Shown here: positions 24,470-35,669 of the stretch, in pieces
Numbering within the stretch: the stretch's first letter is position 1
Layout: every line of letters begins with the position of its first letter
From: Parasponia andersonii
Taxonomy: Eukaryota; Streptophyta; Magnoliopsida; Rosales; Cannabaceae
NCBI GenBank assembly: GCA_002914805.1
Contig: JXTB01000164.1
Location: 500,648 to 564,647, forward strand
Length of the DNA: 64,000 nucleotides
Direction of reading: 5' to 3'
Made by a program: the position numbers and the translations under genes
The notes under the pieces: generated by a model
The model's database searches: none
What the model saw: only the letters and a program-made list of their open reading frames with translations
What the model was told of the DNA's origin: nothing

Positions 24470-26479
24470 TCACCAAACATCAGTGCATGAACACAATCCA
24501 TTATGAAAATGGTGGAAACGATTTGGGTCCTTGAGTATGATTTCTCGTCCTACCATCCTGGATATAGCCTTGGCGGATTCATGGCAAAAGCGACATACAC
24601 GGAGGTTTTTGGTCACACGAATGGTTGAACCAGCTTGTGTACTGATGAGTCCAAAAGAAAGTGCCAACATTTCACTGTGCCCAAACTCAACGCATTCTCG
24701 CTCTTCGTCAACATCGTGAAGACTATAATTCGGATTAGGCTTGTGTCCTTCGTCTTCCATTTTTTTCATCAAACACTGTAACTCCCAATAAATTCTTTCG
24801 GATCTTGGATGGGATACATCCCCCGTTCCGAACACATGAACTTTATTTCTCAACTCTATCCAGCTGTAAGCTTTCTTAGGTTTCAGACCCATATCTCTAA
24901 TTGTTCCTTTCACCTTATTAACCATGTCCCATCTGGAATTGTCAGCATACCAGTTGGACAGCAACACATAATTCTCGGCATTAAGAGGTTCTAATTCGCA
25001 GAGCTGCTCTATTACCCGCTTACCTAATTTTTTGTTTTGGTGAATCCTGCAGCCATCCAGCAGTGCTCGATGTACGTCGGCATGTCTTTCGATATTTTGT
25101 TCTTGAATGAAAAGCATTGCCTCGTCAAACATTCCGGAAGTTGCTAGAAGAGCTACCTTCAGAGTGCAGTGTGCAACCTTGGGTGGGTTAATACAGTTGA
25201 AGTACAGTTTGCCATCCTCAACCTTGCGTGCAGTAGTACAAGCATGCAAGGCAGCCGCGTATGTAATTTCATCTATTTGTATGCTCGATTCTTTCTCCAT
25301 TTCCCGAAACAAATCCACACCAAGCTCTCCTCGGCCATACAAGCTGTACCCCATTATCATCACGGTCCACGAAACAACATCTTTGTACTTTAACCGTTGA
25401 AACATTCTCGAAGCAGATTTAATGCACCCTGACTTGACATACATGTCCATAACAGCATTAAGGACGGTGACATTCAAATCTATTCCACTTTTAAGCAAGT
25501 ACCCATGAATCTCTTTGCCTTGCTTGGCTGCAGTTATCCTCGCACAAGCTGGGAGAAGGCTGGAGATTGAGACAGGGTCTGGCTTCAGTCCATTCATAAT
25601 CATCTGGCGAAATAATTTGAGTCCCTCATTGTACCCTCCCTTCGTCACATAGGCACGAATGATTGTGGTCCAGGAGATCACATCTTTTGAGGGCATTCGA
25701 TCAAAAGTTGCTCGAGCATATTGAATACTACCGCACTCGATATACATTTTCAAGAGCGAATTGCCCACCAGCATGTCAAACTCTAACTCGCATTTTCTAG
25801 CAATCTGGTGAAGATTTTTACCTCGTTTCAACGACTTTAACGTGGCAGTGGCACCAATTGCTGTTGCAAGGGCCACAGAGTCTATTTGAGCTCCCAAGCT
25901 ACGCATTTGATGAAACAAATCAATTGCTAAAGCGGGTTTTTCTTTCCTGATGTACAACCTAGCAAGCAGAGTCCATGAAACGGAATCCTTAGGAGGGGAT
26001 TTTACAAGGAGCCATTTTGCAGTATCGATGTTATCGAGATGGGCATAGATTTGGAGGAGAGCAGTGAGTACGTATTGATCTTGAGAGAGGCCAAGTTTGA
26101 GGGCGTGGGCATGAAGTTGTTTAGCAAGAAATAAATGACGAGAAAGGCGAGAAGCCGCTAGGACACGAGGGAGAGTGTGTCTGTCAGGGCGAACACCACG
26201 GAGCAGCATTTGGTGATAAGTAGAGAGAGAAAGGTGAGAATGGCCGGTGGCTAAATGGGTTTGGATAAGATTATTCCAAGCAAAGGTGTCTGAGACAGGT
26301 ATTTCATCGAACGACTGGTGGGCGGCCAATGAGAATTCAGCAGTCGACCTGGTCTTGGTCTTGGACTTGCGTAGGACATGACAGGAATGCAGGTTGTAGA
26401 CTTGGGTTGGTTTTGGTTTCTCAGTGGGGAAGAAACCATGGATACGTGGCAGTGGCAGTACATTCATTTCGATTTTCAA
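24470..26479 (-). CDS. DYW-type pentatricopeptide repeat protein, single exon
   Basis: One uninterrupted 669-aa frame. PLS-class pentatricopeptide repeats fill about residues 60-490 (for example YVLTALLQIYAHL, NSLLKMYIECGSI, DVISWTTIIRAYV). E-type motifs (YSWIELRNKVHVF) come next, and then a DYW domain to the end. The DYW deaminase residues are intact by eye: HSE at about 601-603 and CRFC at about 629-632. The last three residues are DVW and not DYW. Proteins of this type bind organelle RNA base by base and edit C to U. The target site, and whether it acts in plastids or mitochondria, cannot be read from this sequence. It diverges from CYP51G1 across a 1.4-kb spacer that contains NPF-derived upstream DNA. 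Confidence 0.92.
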   Translation of the reverse strand: MKIEMNVLPLPRIHGFFPTEKPKPTQVYNLHSCHVLRKSKTKTRSTAEFSLAAHQSFDEIPVSDTFAWNNLIQTHLATGHSHLSLSTYHQMLLRGVRPDRHTLPRVLAASRLSRHLFLAKQLHAHALKLGLSQDQYVLTALLQIYAHLDNIDTAKWLLVKSPPKDSVSWTLLARLYIRKEKPALAIDLFHQMRSLGAQIDSVALATAIGATATLKSLKRGKNLHQIARKCELEFDMLVGNSLLKMYIECGSIQYARATFDRMPSKDVISWTTIIRAYVTKGGYNEGLKLFRQMIMNGLKPDPVSISSLLPACARITAAKQGKEIHGYLLKSGIDLNVTVLNAVMDMYVKSGCIKSASRMFQRLKYKDVVSWTVMIMGYSLYGRGELGVDLFREMEKESSIQIDEITYAAALHACTTARKVEDGKLYFNCINPPKVAHCTLKVALLATSGMFDEAMLFIQEQNIERHADVHRALLDGCRIHQNKKLGKRVIEQLCELEPLNAENYVLLSNWYADNSRWDMVNKVKGTIRDMGLKPKKAYSWIELRNKVHVFGTGDVSHPRSERIYWELQCLMKKMEDEGHKPNPNYSLHDVDEERECVEFGHSEMLALSFGLISTQAGSTIRVTKNLRVCRFCHESAKAISRMVGREIILKDPNRFHHFHNGLCSCTDVW

Positions 26480-27788
26480 TCTAATTATTTAACTAACATT
26501 ATTCACATGATCACCACAACAACATTAACATTAACATTAACTTAACAAGGAGTAGGACCACCACCACCATTTTAGGAGATATCATCATCATCATCATCGT
26601 CTTCCACCCTTTTGGCTCGCCACCATCGTTGTCACCTAAGAAATAATAAGGGGGAAAAAAATACCCAACAGAAATCAATTCTCATTGGCAACCTTAAATA
26701 TAAGTAACTATAACAAAGAAAACAGGCCACGCCACACCACACCACACCAAGAGTAGAAACATATAGATGGTTTAGGCTTTAGGCTTGGGGTTAACAATAT
26801 ATAATAACATATAGATGGTTCAGTTTCAGACTTGAAAATAAGCAATTGGCCTTGGGGTTTGGCGGACCATTGAATTGAAATATTCCGATTGGACCACTGA
26901 CCAGACCAGCTTTTTTATGAAGAAGAAAAAAAAAAAGAGACTGAATGTTTCTTAAGTATAATATAAGTAATTAAATAGAAGGTAATTAATAGGTGGACAT
27001 AAACACTTACAGTCACAGATGAGTAGTTAGTTGGAACTTGGAAGAGTGAGTGTGATTGTGAAGGTAGCAGGTGTGACATCTTTCACTGGCAAGTTCCTCC
27101 TCACATCATTACATGTTGAAAGAGCTAATAAATCTTTCTTTCTTCTTTCCTTTATTATTATTTTATTTGTTTTTTGGACCGATGACAAAAAAATAAATAG
27201 ATAAGAAAATAAAATAAAAGAATAAAAACAACAGGAAGGGAGCAGCAGCAGCCGGTGGCTGGTGGCTGGCGGCTGGTGGCTAGTTAGACATAGAAAGTAA
27301 CGCCAGCCAGCAGTTTGGGCGAGCAACCCTAGAAAACGATGTCGTTTGAGACTGATACTCACGTGGTAGGGTTTGAGGAATTAGGATTATAAATACGAAT
27401 CCAGTTAGCCAATGAAGAAATGACACGTGAAAGGCACAAAACAGCCCAAAGTCCAATCCACCGTTTTGCTCTGCGGATCCAAACGTAGCACACAGTAGTA
27501 GTAGTGAATCAGTACTCACTAAAGACTTAGTCGACTCAGTCACTGACTAGTACTACTACTTAGAAGGAGTACTACGATTCAATCCTTAATTAAATTAAAT
27601 TAAAATTAAAAAGATAATTGTTTTTTTAAAAAAAAAAAAAAAAAAAAAAAGTCTTATTTGTACAACTCTCGAAATCCAAATTCCAATAGGACTCTTCCTA
27701 TCTCACAGTCACTCCAGGTCTGTTTTTCCGGATCCCTAATTTGTTAATCTCTAATTTATTACTAATCTCTTTTTTCTTTCTCTGCATA

Positions 27789-27830
<42 letters not shown>

Positions 27831-27864
27831 ATTATGATTTGTTGCAGTCATATATATATATGAG
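26480..27864. promoter_or_regulatory. Divergent PPR/CYP51G1 spacer containing a third copy of the NPF upstream region
   Basis: About 26685-27130 matches the NPF6.1-like upstream region on the same strand: GCAACCTTAAATATAA, GGTAATTAATAGGTGGA, GACATCTTTCACTGGCAAG and AGAGCTAAT are all in order. Near the PPR start are ATC and CAC/ACC short repeats. Further right are a GGTGGCT-type repeat (about 27252-27282), the palindrome AAACGATGTCGTTT (27334-27347) and an A tract (27630-27650). A probable intron in the CYP51 5' UTR runs 27718-27847, from CCAG|GTCTG to TTGCAG|TC, and carries a GAT array at 27791-27830. Confidence 0.6.
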
Positions 27865-28465
27865 ATGAGGATGGATGTGTTGAATGTGGGGGGACTACTC
27901 ACAGTGATAGTGGCGACTCTGGTGGTAGCAAAGGTCATCTCTGCACTCCTATTCCCTCGATCTACAAAGCGACTCCCTCCAGTGGTCAAGTCATGGCCTC
28001 TGCTTGGAGGACTGGTCCGATTCATCAATGGCCCCATGGTTATGCTCCGCCATGAATATCCCAAGCTTGGCGGTGTTTTCACCCTCAATATCTTTCACAA
28101 GAAGATCACTTTCTTGATTGGTCATGAGGTCTCCGCCCACTTCTTCAAGGCCCCCGAGTCCGATCTTAGCCAGCAGGAGGTCTACCAGTTCAATGTCCCT
28201 ACTTTCGGCCCCGGCGTTGTTTTCGATGTCGATTACTCCGTCCGCCAGGAGCAATTCCGCTTCTTTACTGAGGCTCTCCGTGTCAATAAGCTCAAGGGTT
28301 ATGTCGATCAGATGGTCACCGAAGCTCAGGTACCTTATCTGTATATATATCTATCTAACCTTACCTATCTCCCTTGCCTTTCCCCTTTTTTTTTTTATTT
28401 TTTTTATTTATTTATTTTATATTCAATCTTTGTTTTGCTTTTATCATCTTACTATGCACAACCAC

Positions 28466-28497
<32 letters not shown>

Positions 28498-29626
28498 AGA
28501 CTTGATTATATAACTCATTTGGTTTCAAGTATGAATCCGAGAAAACTTGGACAGTTTTTGGGTGTTGATGTGACTGACTTTCGCTGGTGGTTTTTGATTC
28601 TCTTTCTTCACTCTGCCATTTGCACAGGATTACTTCTCCAAGTGGGGTGAGAGCGGAGAGGTGGACCTAAAGTATGAGCTGGAGCATCTCATAATCCTCA
28701 CAGCTAGTAGATGTCTTTTGGGTCAAGAAGTTCGCGACAAGCTCTTTGCGGATGTATCTGCCTTGTTCCACGACCTTGACAATGGGATGCTTCCTATTAG
28801 TGTCATCCTCCCTTACCTTCCCATCCCAGCCCACCGCCGCCGTGACCAGGCACGCAAGAAGCTAGCTGAAATCTTTGCAACCATCATATCCTCCCGTAAA
28901 CACAGTGGCAAGTCAGAGAATGACATGTTACAGTGTTTTATCGAGTCCAAGTACAAAGATGGCCGTCCAACAAGTGAGTCTGAGATCACCGGCTTGCTAA
29001 TCGCTGCTCTCTTTGCTGGACAGCACACTAGTTCTATCACTTCAACTTGGACTGGGGCATATCTTCTCCGCCACAAGGACTACCTCTCTGCTGTGACGGA
29101 GGAGCAGAAAACACTCATGGAAAAGCATGGGAAGAAAGTCGATCATGATATCTTGTCCGAGATGGATGTTCTGTATCGATGCATCAAGGAAGCCCTCAGA
29201 CTCCATCCCCCGCTAATTATGCTGCTACGCAGCTCGCATTCTGACTTTAGAGTGCAAACGCGACAAGGCGAACAATATGACATTCCCAAGGGCCACATAG
29301 TTGCCACATCACCAGCTTTCGCCAACCGGCTTCCTCATGTTTTCAAGGACCCAGATAGGTATGATCCTGACAGATTTGCAGTTGGGAGAGAAGAGGACAA
29401 GGTGGCAGGGCCTTTCTCTTATATCTCATTTGGAGGCGGCAGGCATGGCTGCCTTGGGGAGCCATTTGCCTACTTGCAGATTAAGGCAATCTGGAGCCAC
29501 TTGCTTAGGAACTTTGACTTGGAACTGATCTCACCTTTCCCTGAGATTGATTGGAATGCCATGGTTGTGGGTGTGAAAGGAAAGGTGATGGTCCGGTACA
29601 AGAGGCGGGAGCTCTCTGTTAACTAA
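27865..29626 (+). CDS. CYP51G1: Obtusifoliol/sterol 14alpha-demethylase, CYP51G
   Basis: Two exons, 27865-28329 and 28628-29626, join in frame to 487 aa, the usual length. It is a cytochrome P450 that removes the 14alpha-methyl group from obtusifoliol in plant sterol synthesis, anchored in the endoplasmic reticulum by its N-terminal helix. Visible marks are a hydrophobic N terminus, the substrate-site block YQFNVPTFGPGVVFDV, the I-helix AGQHTSS (about residue 285), K-helix EALR (about 343-346) and the heme loop FGGGRHGCLG (about 423-432, ligand Cys about 430). ATG at 27865 is followed two codons later by another ATG, and either could start translation. The intron carries poly-T and AT repeats. 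No damage was seen. Confidence 0.96.
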
Positions 29627-30652
29627 TGCCAAACACTTGGGTGGCCAAGTCGTGGGGGTTTGCTAAGTTTAGTTAGTATCTGCTGCGACTCTTTGGCTCC
29701 TTTTTATATGCATTTCTGTTGTATCTGCTGCGACTCTTCGATTTATCTATCGGAAACTCTCTGTTTTTGTGTTTGATTGTTGCTCATGTTTAGTTGCCAT
29801 ACAATGTGACAATATTCGTAGCATGAAAGGATATATTAGTTTTTCTATAGCAGTACTAATTTCTTCTAGTGTAGTTAACTTTTAAAACCTTGAACTTGAT
29901 GGCATGGATGTCCGTCGGATAACAAAAGTCTCTATATCTCGTCCTCATGCCATCAAGTTCAAGAACATCCCGTTGAAGTACCAGAATTAGGACTCTTACC
30001 TTGTTTTTGAGAAACCTTGCATAATGTGTATCTTAGATGGGAATGTATCTCCGCTTTTTATGTCGTATCAAACTAACAGTTCTTTTTTTTTTTTTTTTTT
30101 TAAATAAAAAAAAAAAGAAAAGAAAAAAAATTAATCAACAATTCATCTCATTGTGAACCAGAAAACTTAACGTGATGGCATTCACTCTCTTCCATTTGGT
30201 TCTGGAGGGAAAAACACGAGACGGCTGGAAGTGCGCTTTTGATTGATAACAGATTTTCTAAACTACATCCAACACCATCTATAATTGAACAAGATTTACA
30301 TAAGATATTAACGTAACAAAACGTTAAGATATTGGCCACCTAAACATTCCACTCTATAGTCTGTACACATGAAGTACAAAATAACGTGGAGAAAGCTCCT
30401 CAAGTATTTCAATCTTGTATTGACAATAAGCAACAAGACGTAGAAAAGCTCTGCAGCTTCTGGGAAACAAACCTCCCCGTTCTCCAATATTGATGCTATT
30501 CAGAAAACTAGCTTCTCAACATCTCCATTTTTCAACACTGAGCTAAACAGGAGAGGAAGTCAAAATTCCCAAAGCTACAATTGCTCTTCCAAAAGAAACC
30601 CCTTAACTGCGGACAGTTTCATCCGAAGAACTAAGTTGACTTTGGCTGGAGT
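29627..30652. other. Convergent spacer between CYP51G1 and FKBP19, with an inverted repeat
   Basis: This holds the CYP51G1 3' UTR and, on the other strand, the FKBP19 3' UTR. A perfect 18-bp inverted repeat, CTTGAACTTGATGGCATG at 29889-29906 and its reverse complement at 29946-29963, surrounds a 39-base loop. Poly-T then poly-A tracts lie at about 30082-30130. No gene is recognised. Confidence 0.6.
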
Positions 30653-32779
30653 TCAGTTCGGTATGATCTTAAGTAGTTCGATATCAAATAAAAGGGTCTT
30701 GTCTATCAGCCCTTGGTTCCTTAGAACAAAATCCAATGCTCGTTGGCCCTGTAACACATCAGCATTGGATCTTTAAGAGAATTCACGTCAGTATATCATA
30801 GAATCACCAAGAAAGACTAGAATGTTACCGAAAACGTTGTAGGCCTGGGACCGCTCTTGTTGAAGTCGTTCTCGGGGTATCCTAACTCCGGGGGCACTAT
30901 AATCCTGCATCACTGTGAACTAGATTGTGAAATTTGCTTATATATGTACTCATGTCACGAGAGAGAGGTTAAAACTCAAATATGGCATAAACAAATTCCA
31001 GGAGTTCATGGTTATACCACCCACAAGTATCACTGGATTGAAGATGTCCAGTCAAAAAGATACAATTCACCAGAAGCAGGAAAAGCATTTAAAATATTGC
31101 TTGACTAGATTAAAAAATATATAAAATACATACTTAAGAATGTCCTCCAATAGCTGACGTAAGTTTTAAAGAAGTAGGAACATGAAAACACAACTTTTCA
31201 TTTTGTTCTCGTCTTATTTTAGCTCCACCTTCTAGCATTAGCAAACAAGAAAAACTATATTAACTTTCTTCTCTCTTCTACTTGGTCTTTAGAGCATGCA
31301 TGCATCTCAAACTGAAATAATGCTGACCACATGAGTAATAAGACCGAACTGCCATTGCAACAAGCACAAATGAAAATGTTCAAAATTGAGTTAAACCTAT
31401 GTCTATTTCATCTATTCAATTCTGTTTCAAATTAGTGTACGTATTTCTCTAGTGATATGCTAATGCTAACCACTTTACGATTCCTTAAAAATCAAAGGCT
31501 ATTATGTATTGCAGAAAAGCAGATGCAGCACCTTCTAATGCCACCAAGAGCCATGCCTGAAATTGCCTCCTCAAAAGCTGGTATTACCTGCTCATTCAAG
31601 AACCAACATAAGCTTCCAGACGTGTAACAAATCCATTATAGCCAGTGAGTGAAAGATACTTGACCACACAATTGAATTTGGTATGACATATGCCCAGTCT
31701 GTTCTAATTGTCGTGATTAAATTCTACAATGTTGTGTGACATAATTTAACATAAAAGAGGTGTAATTTATATAATTGTCATGTTTAATTAAAATCGCCTC
31801 CCAATCCTATCAACGCTTTAACAAAAGAAAATTAAGGAGAAGGTTTAGAATACTGTAAGAGATTATCATACCTGTTGTGATCCTATTGTAAATTTGAAAA
31901 AGTCCTTGTCATCACCCTGCAATAATAGACGAGAGGAAAAATAGAGTGCATTAATCAAGCTCATCAAAAAGACTATTGGTGTCAAAGGACTAGGATTAAG
32001 GGGAGTAGCCAATACCTCAAAAGAACCACCTTTAGTCTTATTCCGAGCTTCAAATATACGGCCGTAGTATCCTATGGTGTAGCCATCCCAATCAACCTGA
32101 AAATGCATTCAAATATGACAATGGAGAAACACAAACATGAAAGCAAGAAAGAAAAGAAGGGTGGTGTAAATGTAATGAATGGTATACCACAACAGTGTCT
32201 CCAATCTTAGGAGTGGGGCCGTCTCCAAGTCGCAAATCCTGCATTATTTGAGGCCCCGAGCGAGCTTAGATAGATGATTGAGATTGAAAAGAATAAAGAT
32301 AGGAGGAGAGGTTATATAGTTGTGTTGAGAATGAATGGCAATGGCCAATGGGTGTGACCTTATACTGAAGACCCGATTCTGTTTGAGTATAGTCAGGATA
32401 CTTCATTTTCGTCTTCCCATAGTCCTTCCCTCGTAGTGCTGGCACTGTGCGCGCACACACATGTATATATTCATCATACCCAATATAATTCTCGTGTAAA
32501 CAATAAGATTTCTAAAATTATTATTATTATGATTTATTTTTTTTAAAAAAAAAAAGAAAGAAGGAAAGAAAGAAAGAAAGAAAGAGAAGGAAACGGAAAT
32601 AACTGTCAGCAAATTGAGCTGCGGTTGCGGAGGAAAGTCCATGGTTCCATAGGGGGGCAGCAGCTAGTGCTACCGATGATATCACTATGTCTCTTCTCCC
32701 AATCCCATTGCTCAAACTCACCCCTTCTCTTTCACCTTTTTTTCAGTCAACAAATCAAAAATAATATATGTGATATCCA

Positions 32780-32813
<34 letters not shown>

Positions 32814-33013
32814 TAAAAAAAAAGTAAAAGTAACACAAACAACTAACCACATCCGCGTGGAGTTTTTGGATGCCTAAACCTGTCTTTGTCTGGATCTGCT
32901 TCTCCAACAGATTGAGGGCCGCGCCATCTCTGAAGCAAGGCCATAAATTTGTTATGTCTTGGCGTTGGTGTTGGAAGCGATAACGTTCCTCCAAGGGCTG
33001 AAATTGACGCCAT
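30653..33013 (-). CDS. FKBP19: FKBP19-type thylakoid-lumen peptidyl-prolyl isomerase
   Basis: Nine exons (33013-32848, 32735-32604, 32444-32359, 32238-32188, 32096-32016, 31916-31872, 31587-31532, 30904-30829, 30748-30653) join in frame to 262 aa. It is an FK506-binding-protein fold that isomerises proline bonds. A plastid transit region is followed by a twin-arginine motif (GRRD, about residues 68-71), a hydrophobic run and ATAAQ (about 92-96), which together indicate export to the thylakoid lumen by the Tat route. The FKBP domain includes DWDGYTIGYYGRIFEARNK, FTIGSQQVIPAFEEA, GMALGG and a C-terminal LLFDIELLKI. Intron 1 has an AAC repeat (32779-32812). The many short exons are typical of this gene. 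It lies between CYP51G1 and transaldolase. No damage was seen. Confidence 0.93.
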
Positions 33014-33816
33014 TCGCTTCACTCCACTTCAATCCACGCTACCACTACTAACTAACTAACTAACTAGAGACTCTACTTTGGTTTGCTATTTCTGCTTATT
33101 CCTATCTAACTTCCCAACTTCAACTCAACTTCGCGGAAGGGAAGATAACAACGCCCTCACCCTTTCCTTTCCTTTCCTTTCCTTTTTCTTTTCTTCTCTT
33201 TTTATTATTTTATTGTGAATTTGCACACTCACGTCATCCGGAAATGGATTGTTATTACCACCAAATTATTATATCAAAACCATTACAAACCACAACCACT
33301 ATTTGAATTATTTTTTATTACTTTTATTGCTTTCTTTTCTTTTTTTTTTTTTTTAAGAAAATATTACTTTTATTGCTGACGCATATTTTTCATAGATTTC
33401 GGGGTTGTATCAATGGCACAATGAGTCCTTCAATTATGTAAATTTTATAATTTGCTTCTTATAATTTTAATTTTTACATAATACCTTAAATTTTACTGAT
33501 ATCTGATAATTAAGACCAAATTCAAAATCAATTTTCTTTTCTTTTCTTTTCCCTAGAGAACCAATTTTTGGTCAGTTCTATTATAAGAGGGGCAAAATCC
33601 CTTGTATCTGTAGGAGTGGATTTTAATTGATTTAATTGGTTAAAAACTAATGACTACAATTTTTGTTATAAATTCTTTTTTGATAATTTTTTGTTATAGA
33701 TTCTATCCCACTTAATGTTAGCCTCAAGAGAGAGAAATATATTCTCTTTTCTTAAACTGCTCTGTCTTTTATCTTAGTTTCTCTTAAAGGTAAATAACTC
33801 ATCAGAAGCTGGAATA
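33014..33816. promoter_or_regulatory. FKBP19 upstream region and AT-rich spacer
   Basis: Next to the ATG is a presumed 5' UTR with an ACTA repeat (about 33046-33064) and a CCTTT array (about 33163-33186). Beyond about 33240 it is AT-rich with poly-T runs and contains no recognised gene. Confidence 0.45.
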
Positions 33817-34284
33817 TGTTAAAAATAAATTTGTTTAAGCTCATAAGAAGTGTTTTAGGCCCATCAATATGAGGTCCAATAAGTTGGAGTTAGCCTAAAT
33901 GCAAAGCTCATAAAAGAAGAAATCAAAGTCCAAATTGAAAAAGCTTTCTACCTAGAATCTTCTAGAGTTAGCTAGATATTAGTTTTTTGCATGTGAATTA
34001 TTTGATTACTTAGATTATTATTAGAAGTGTGTAGAAGAAAATATATGTGGTTTAAGGATTTTTGTAATTGTTTATTTGTATGGTTCTCATTGTTTCTCAT
34101 GTAGTATAAATTTCCCTTCCCATTTGAGTTCTAAGCATCATGTAAGAAGCAAAACTTCTAAGAGTGAAGAGAAGAGAGAAATAACCATAACTTCTAGTGA
34201 ATGAGTGAGCTTAAAGAGTGAAGTTAAGAATTTTCTCTTGTAAAAATACTTGAGTGAATAATAAAGCTTGTTTTATTTTCAACA
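33817..34284 (+). repeat. Left LTR of the gag-only copia-type element
   Basis: It starts TGTTAAAAATAAATTTG and ends TTTTCAACA. It matches 35207-35669 along its length (shared AGGCCCATCAA, TTGCATGTGAATTATTTG, TTCTCTTGTAAAAATACTTG). Confidence 0.85.
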
Positions 34285-35206
34285 AAGTGATATCAGAGCG
34301 AGGTTGTAAGTTCTCATAAAATTCTAAGTATGCTTTGTGGTTGCAACTTTGGCTGATCTTCCACATTAGAAAAGAATTTTTGAGATTGAGAGTATTATCT
34401 ATTTATTCCAAACATACTACTATTACATATTAAATCGAAGAACTCGACAAGATGAAAACATTGCTGCAAAAATCAGTCCAATCGGAGTCTGAACGAGTCT
34501 AAACGAGTTATTAGAAGTTTGTTGTCATAACTGAGTCAACTCACCGAGTTAAGCCGTGTCAGAGCCGTTTGACCAAGCCGTTGACCGAGCCGTTAGAGCT
34601 GTTGACTAAGCGGTCAAAGTAGTTGACCGTGCCATTGACCTGAGTGTTGACTTTGACTAAGTCGATATACAAGTCAATTTTAAGGTTTTTCGACGTTCTG
34701 GATCAATCTGTGTGGTCGAAATTTCCAAAAGTTTACTCTGTTAAGAGTTATGACTACTGGAAGTTTAGCATCTCTTCTAGTTCCACCACTTCAAGGCAGC
34801 AACTTTGATAATTAGACTATCAAAATGAAAGTCCTCTTTGGAGCACATGATGTTTGGGAAGTAGTGGAGAAAGATTACAAAGAGCTAAGAGATGAGACAA
34901 TACTATCCTCAATACAGAAAGATAGTTTAAAAAATTCAAGAAAAAGATACAAAAAAGCTCTCTTCCTCATCTACCAGGCCTTAGATGATGACGGATTTAA
35001 GAAAATCTTAAATGCAACCTCCACTAAAGAAGCTTGGGAGAAACTTCAAATTTCATATAAGAGAGAAGAAAAGGTTAAAATGGTCTGTCTTCAAACTCTA
35101 AGAGAAGAGTTTGATTTACTACGCATGACGGAGATTGAGTCAGTTTCTGACTACATTTCAAGATTAAGAAACTTGCTTCGTATTATAAAACAAGTTTAAG
35201 GAGAGA

Positions 35207-35669
35207 TGTTGAAAATAAACTTATTTAAGTCTATAAGAAGTGTTCTAGGCCCATCAACATGAGGCCTAATAAGTTGGAGTTAGCCCAAATGCAAAGCTCA
35301 TAAAAGAAGAAGTCCAAGTCCAAATTGAATAAGCCTTCCACCTATAATCTTCTAGTGTTAACTAGATATTAGTTTTTGCATGTGAATTATTTGATTACTT
35401 AGATTATTATTAGAAGTGTGTAGAAGAAAATATGTGTGGCTTAAGAATTTTTGTAATTGTTATTTGTGTGGTTCTCATTGTTTCTCATGTAATATAAATA
35501 TCCCTCTACATTTTAGTTCTAAACATCAAGTAAGAAGCAAAACTTCTAAGAATGAAGAGAAAAGAGAAAAAACCATAAAATCTAGTGAGTGAGTGAGCTT
35601 TAAGAGTGAAGTTAAGAATTTTCTCTTGTAAAAATACTTGAGTGAACAATAAATCTTGTTTTATTTCCA
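35207..35669 (+). repeat. Right LTR of the gag-only copia-type element
   Basis: It starts TGTTGAAAATAAACTT directly after a purine tract. It aligns with the left LTR to about TTTTATTTCCA. The exact end is uncertain by a few bases. Confidence 0.8.

Larger units (their letters stand above)
33817..35669 (+). mobile_element. Non-autonomous copia-type element with gag only (TR-GAG-like)
   Basis: Two direct repeats of about 465 bp (33817-34284 and about 35207-35669) begin TGTT and bracket only about 0.92 kb. A tRNA-iMet-type primer site (TGATATCAGAGCGAGG) adjoins the left LTR, and a purine tract (AAGGAGAGA) adjoins the right one. The internal region holds a single gag-like frame, clearest at 34825-35199, with copia UBN2-type sequence (EAWEKLQISYK, DYISRLRNLL). 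No protease, integrase or reverse transcriptase is present. This matches the gag-only class called TR-GAG. It is a fossil with at least one visible break in gag. The LTRs differ by roughly a tenth by eye. The right boundary and target duplication are unclear. Confidence 0.8.

Noticed and set aside
26480-26600. Additional upstream start for the PPR gene
   Set aside because: No in-frame upstream ATG with coding character was seen, and the region is made of CAC and ATC repeats.
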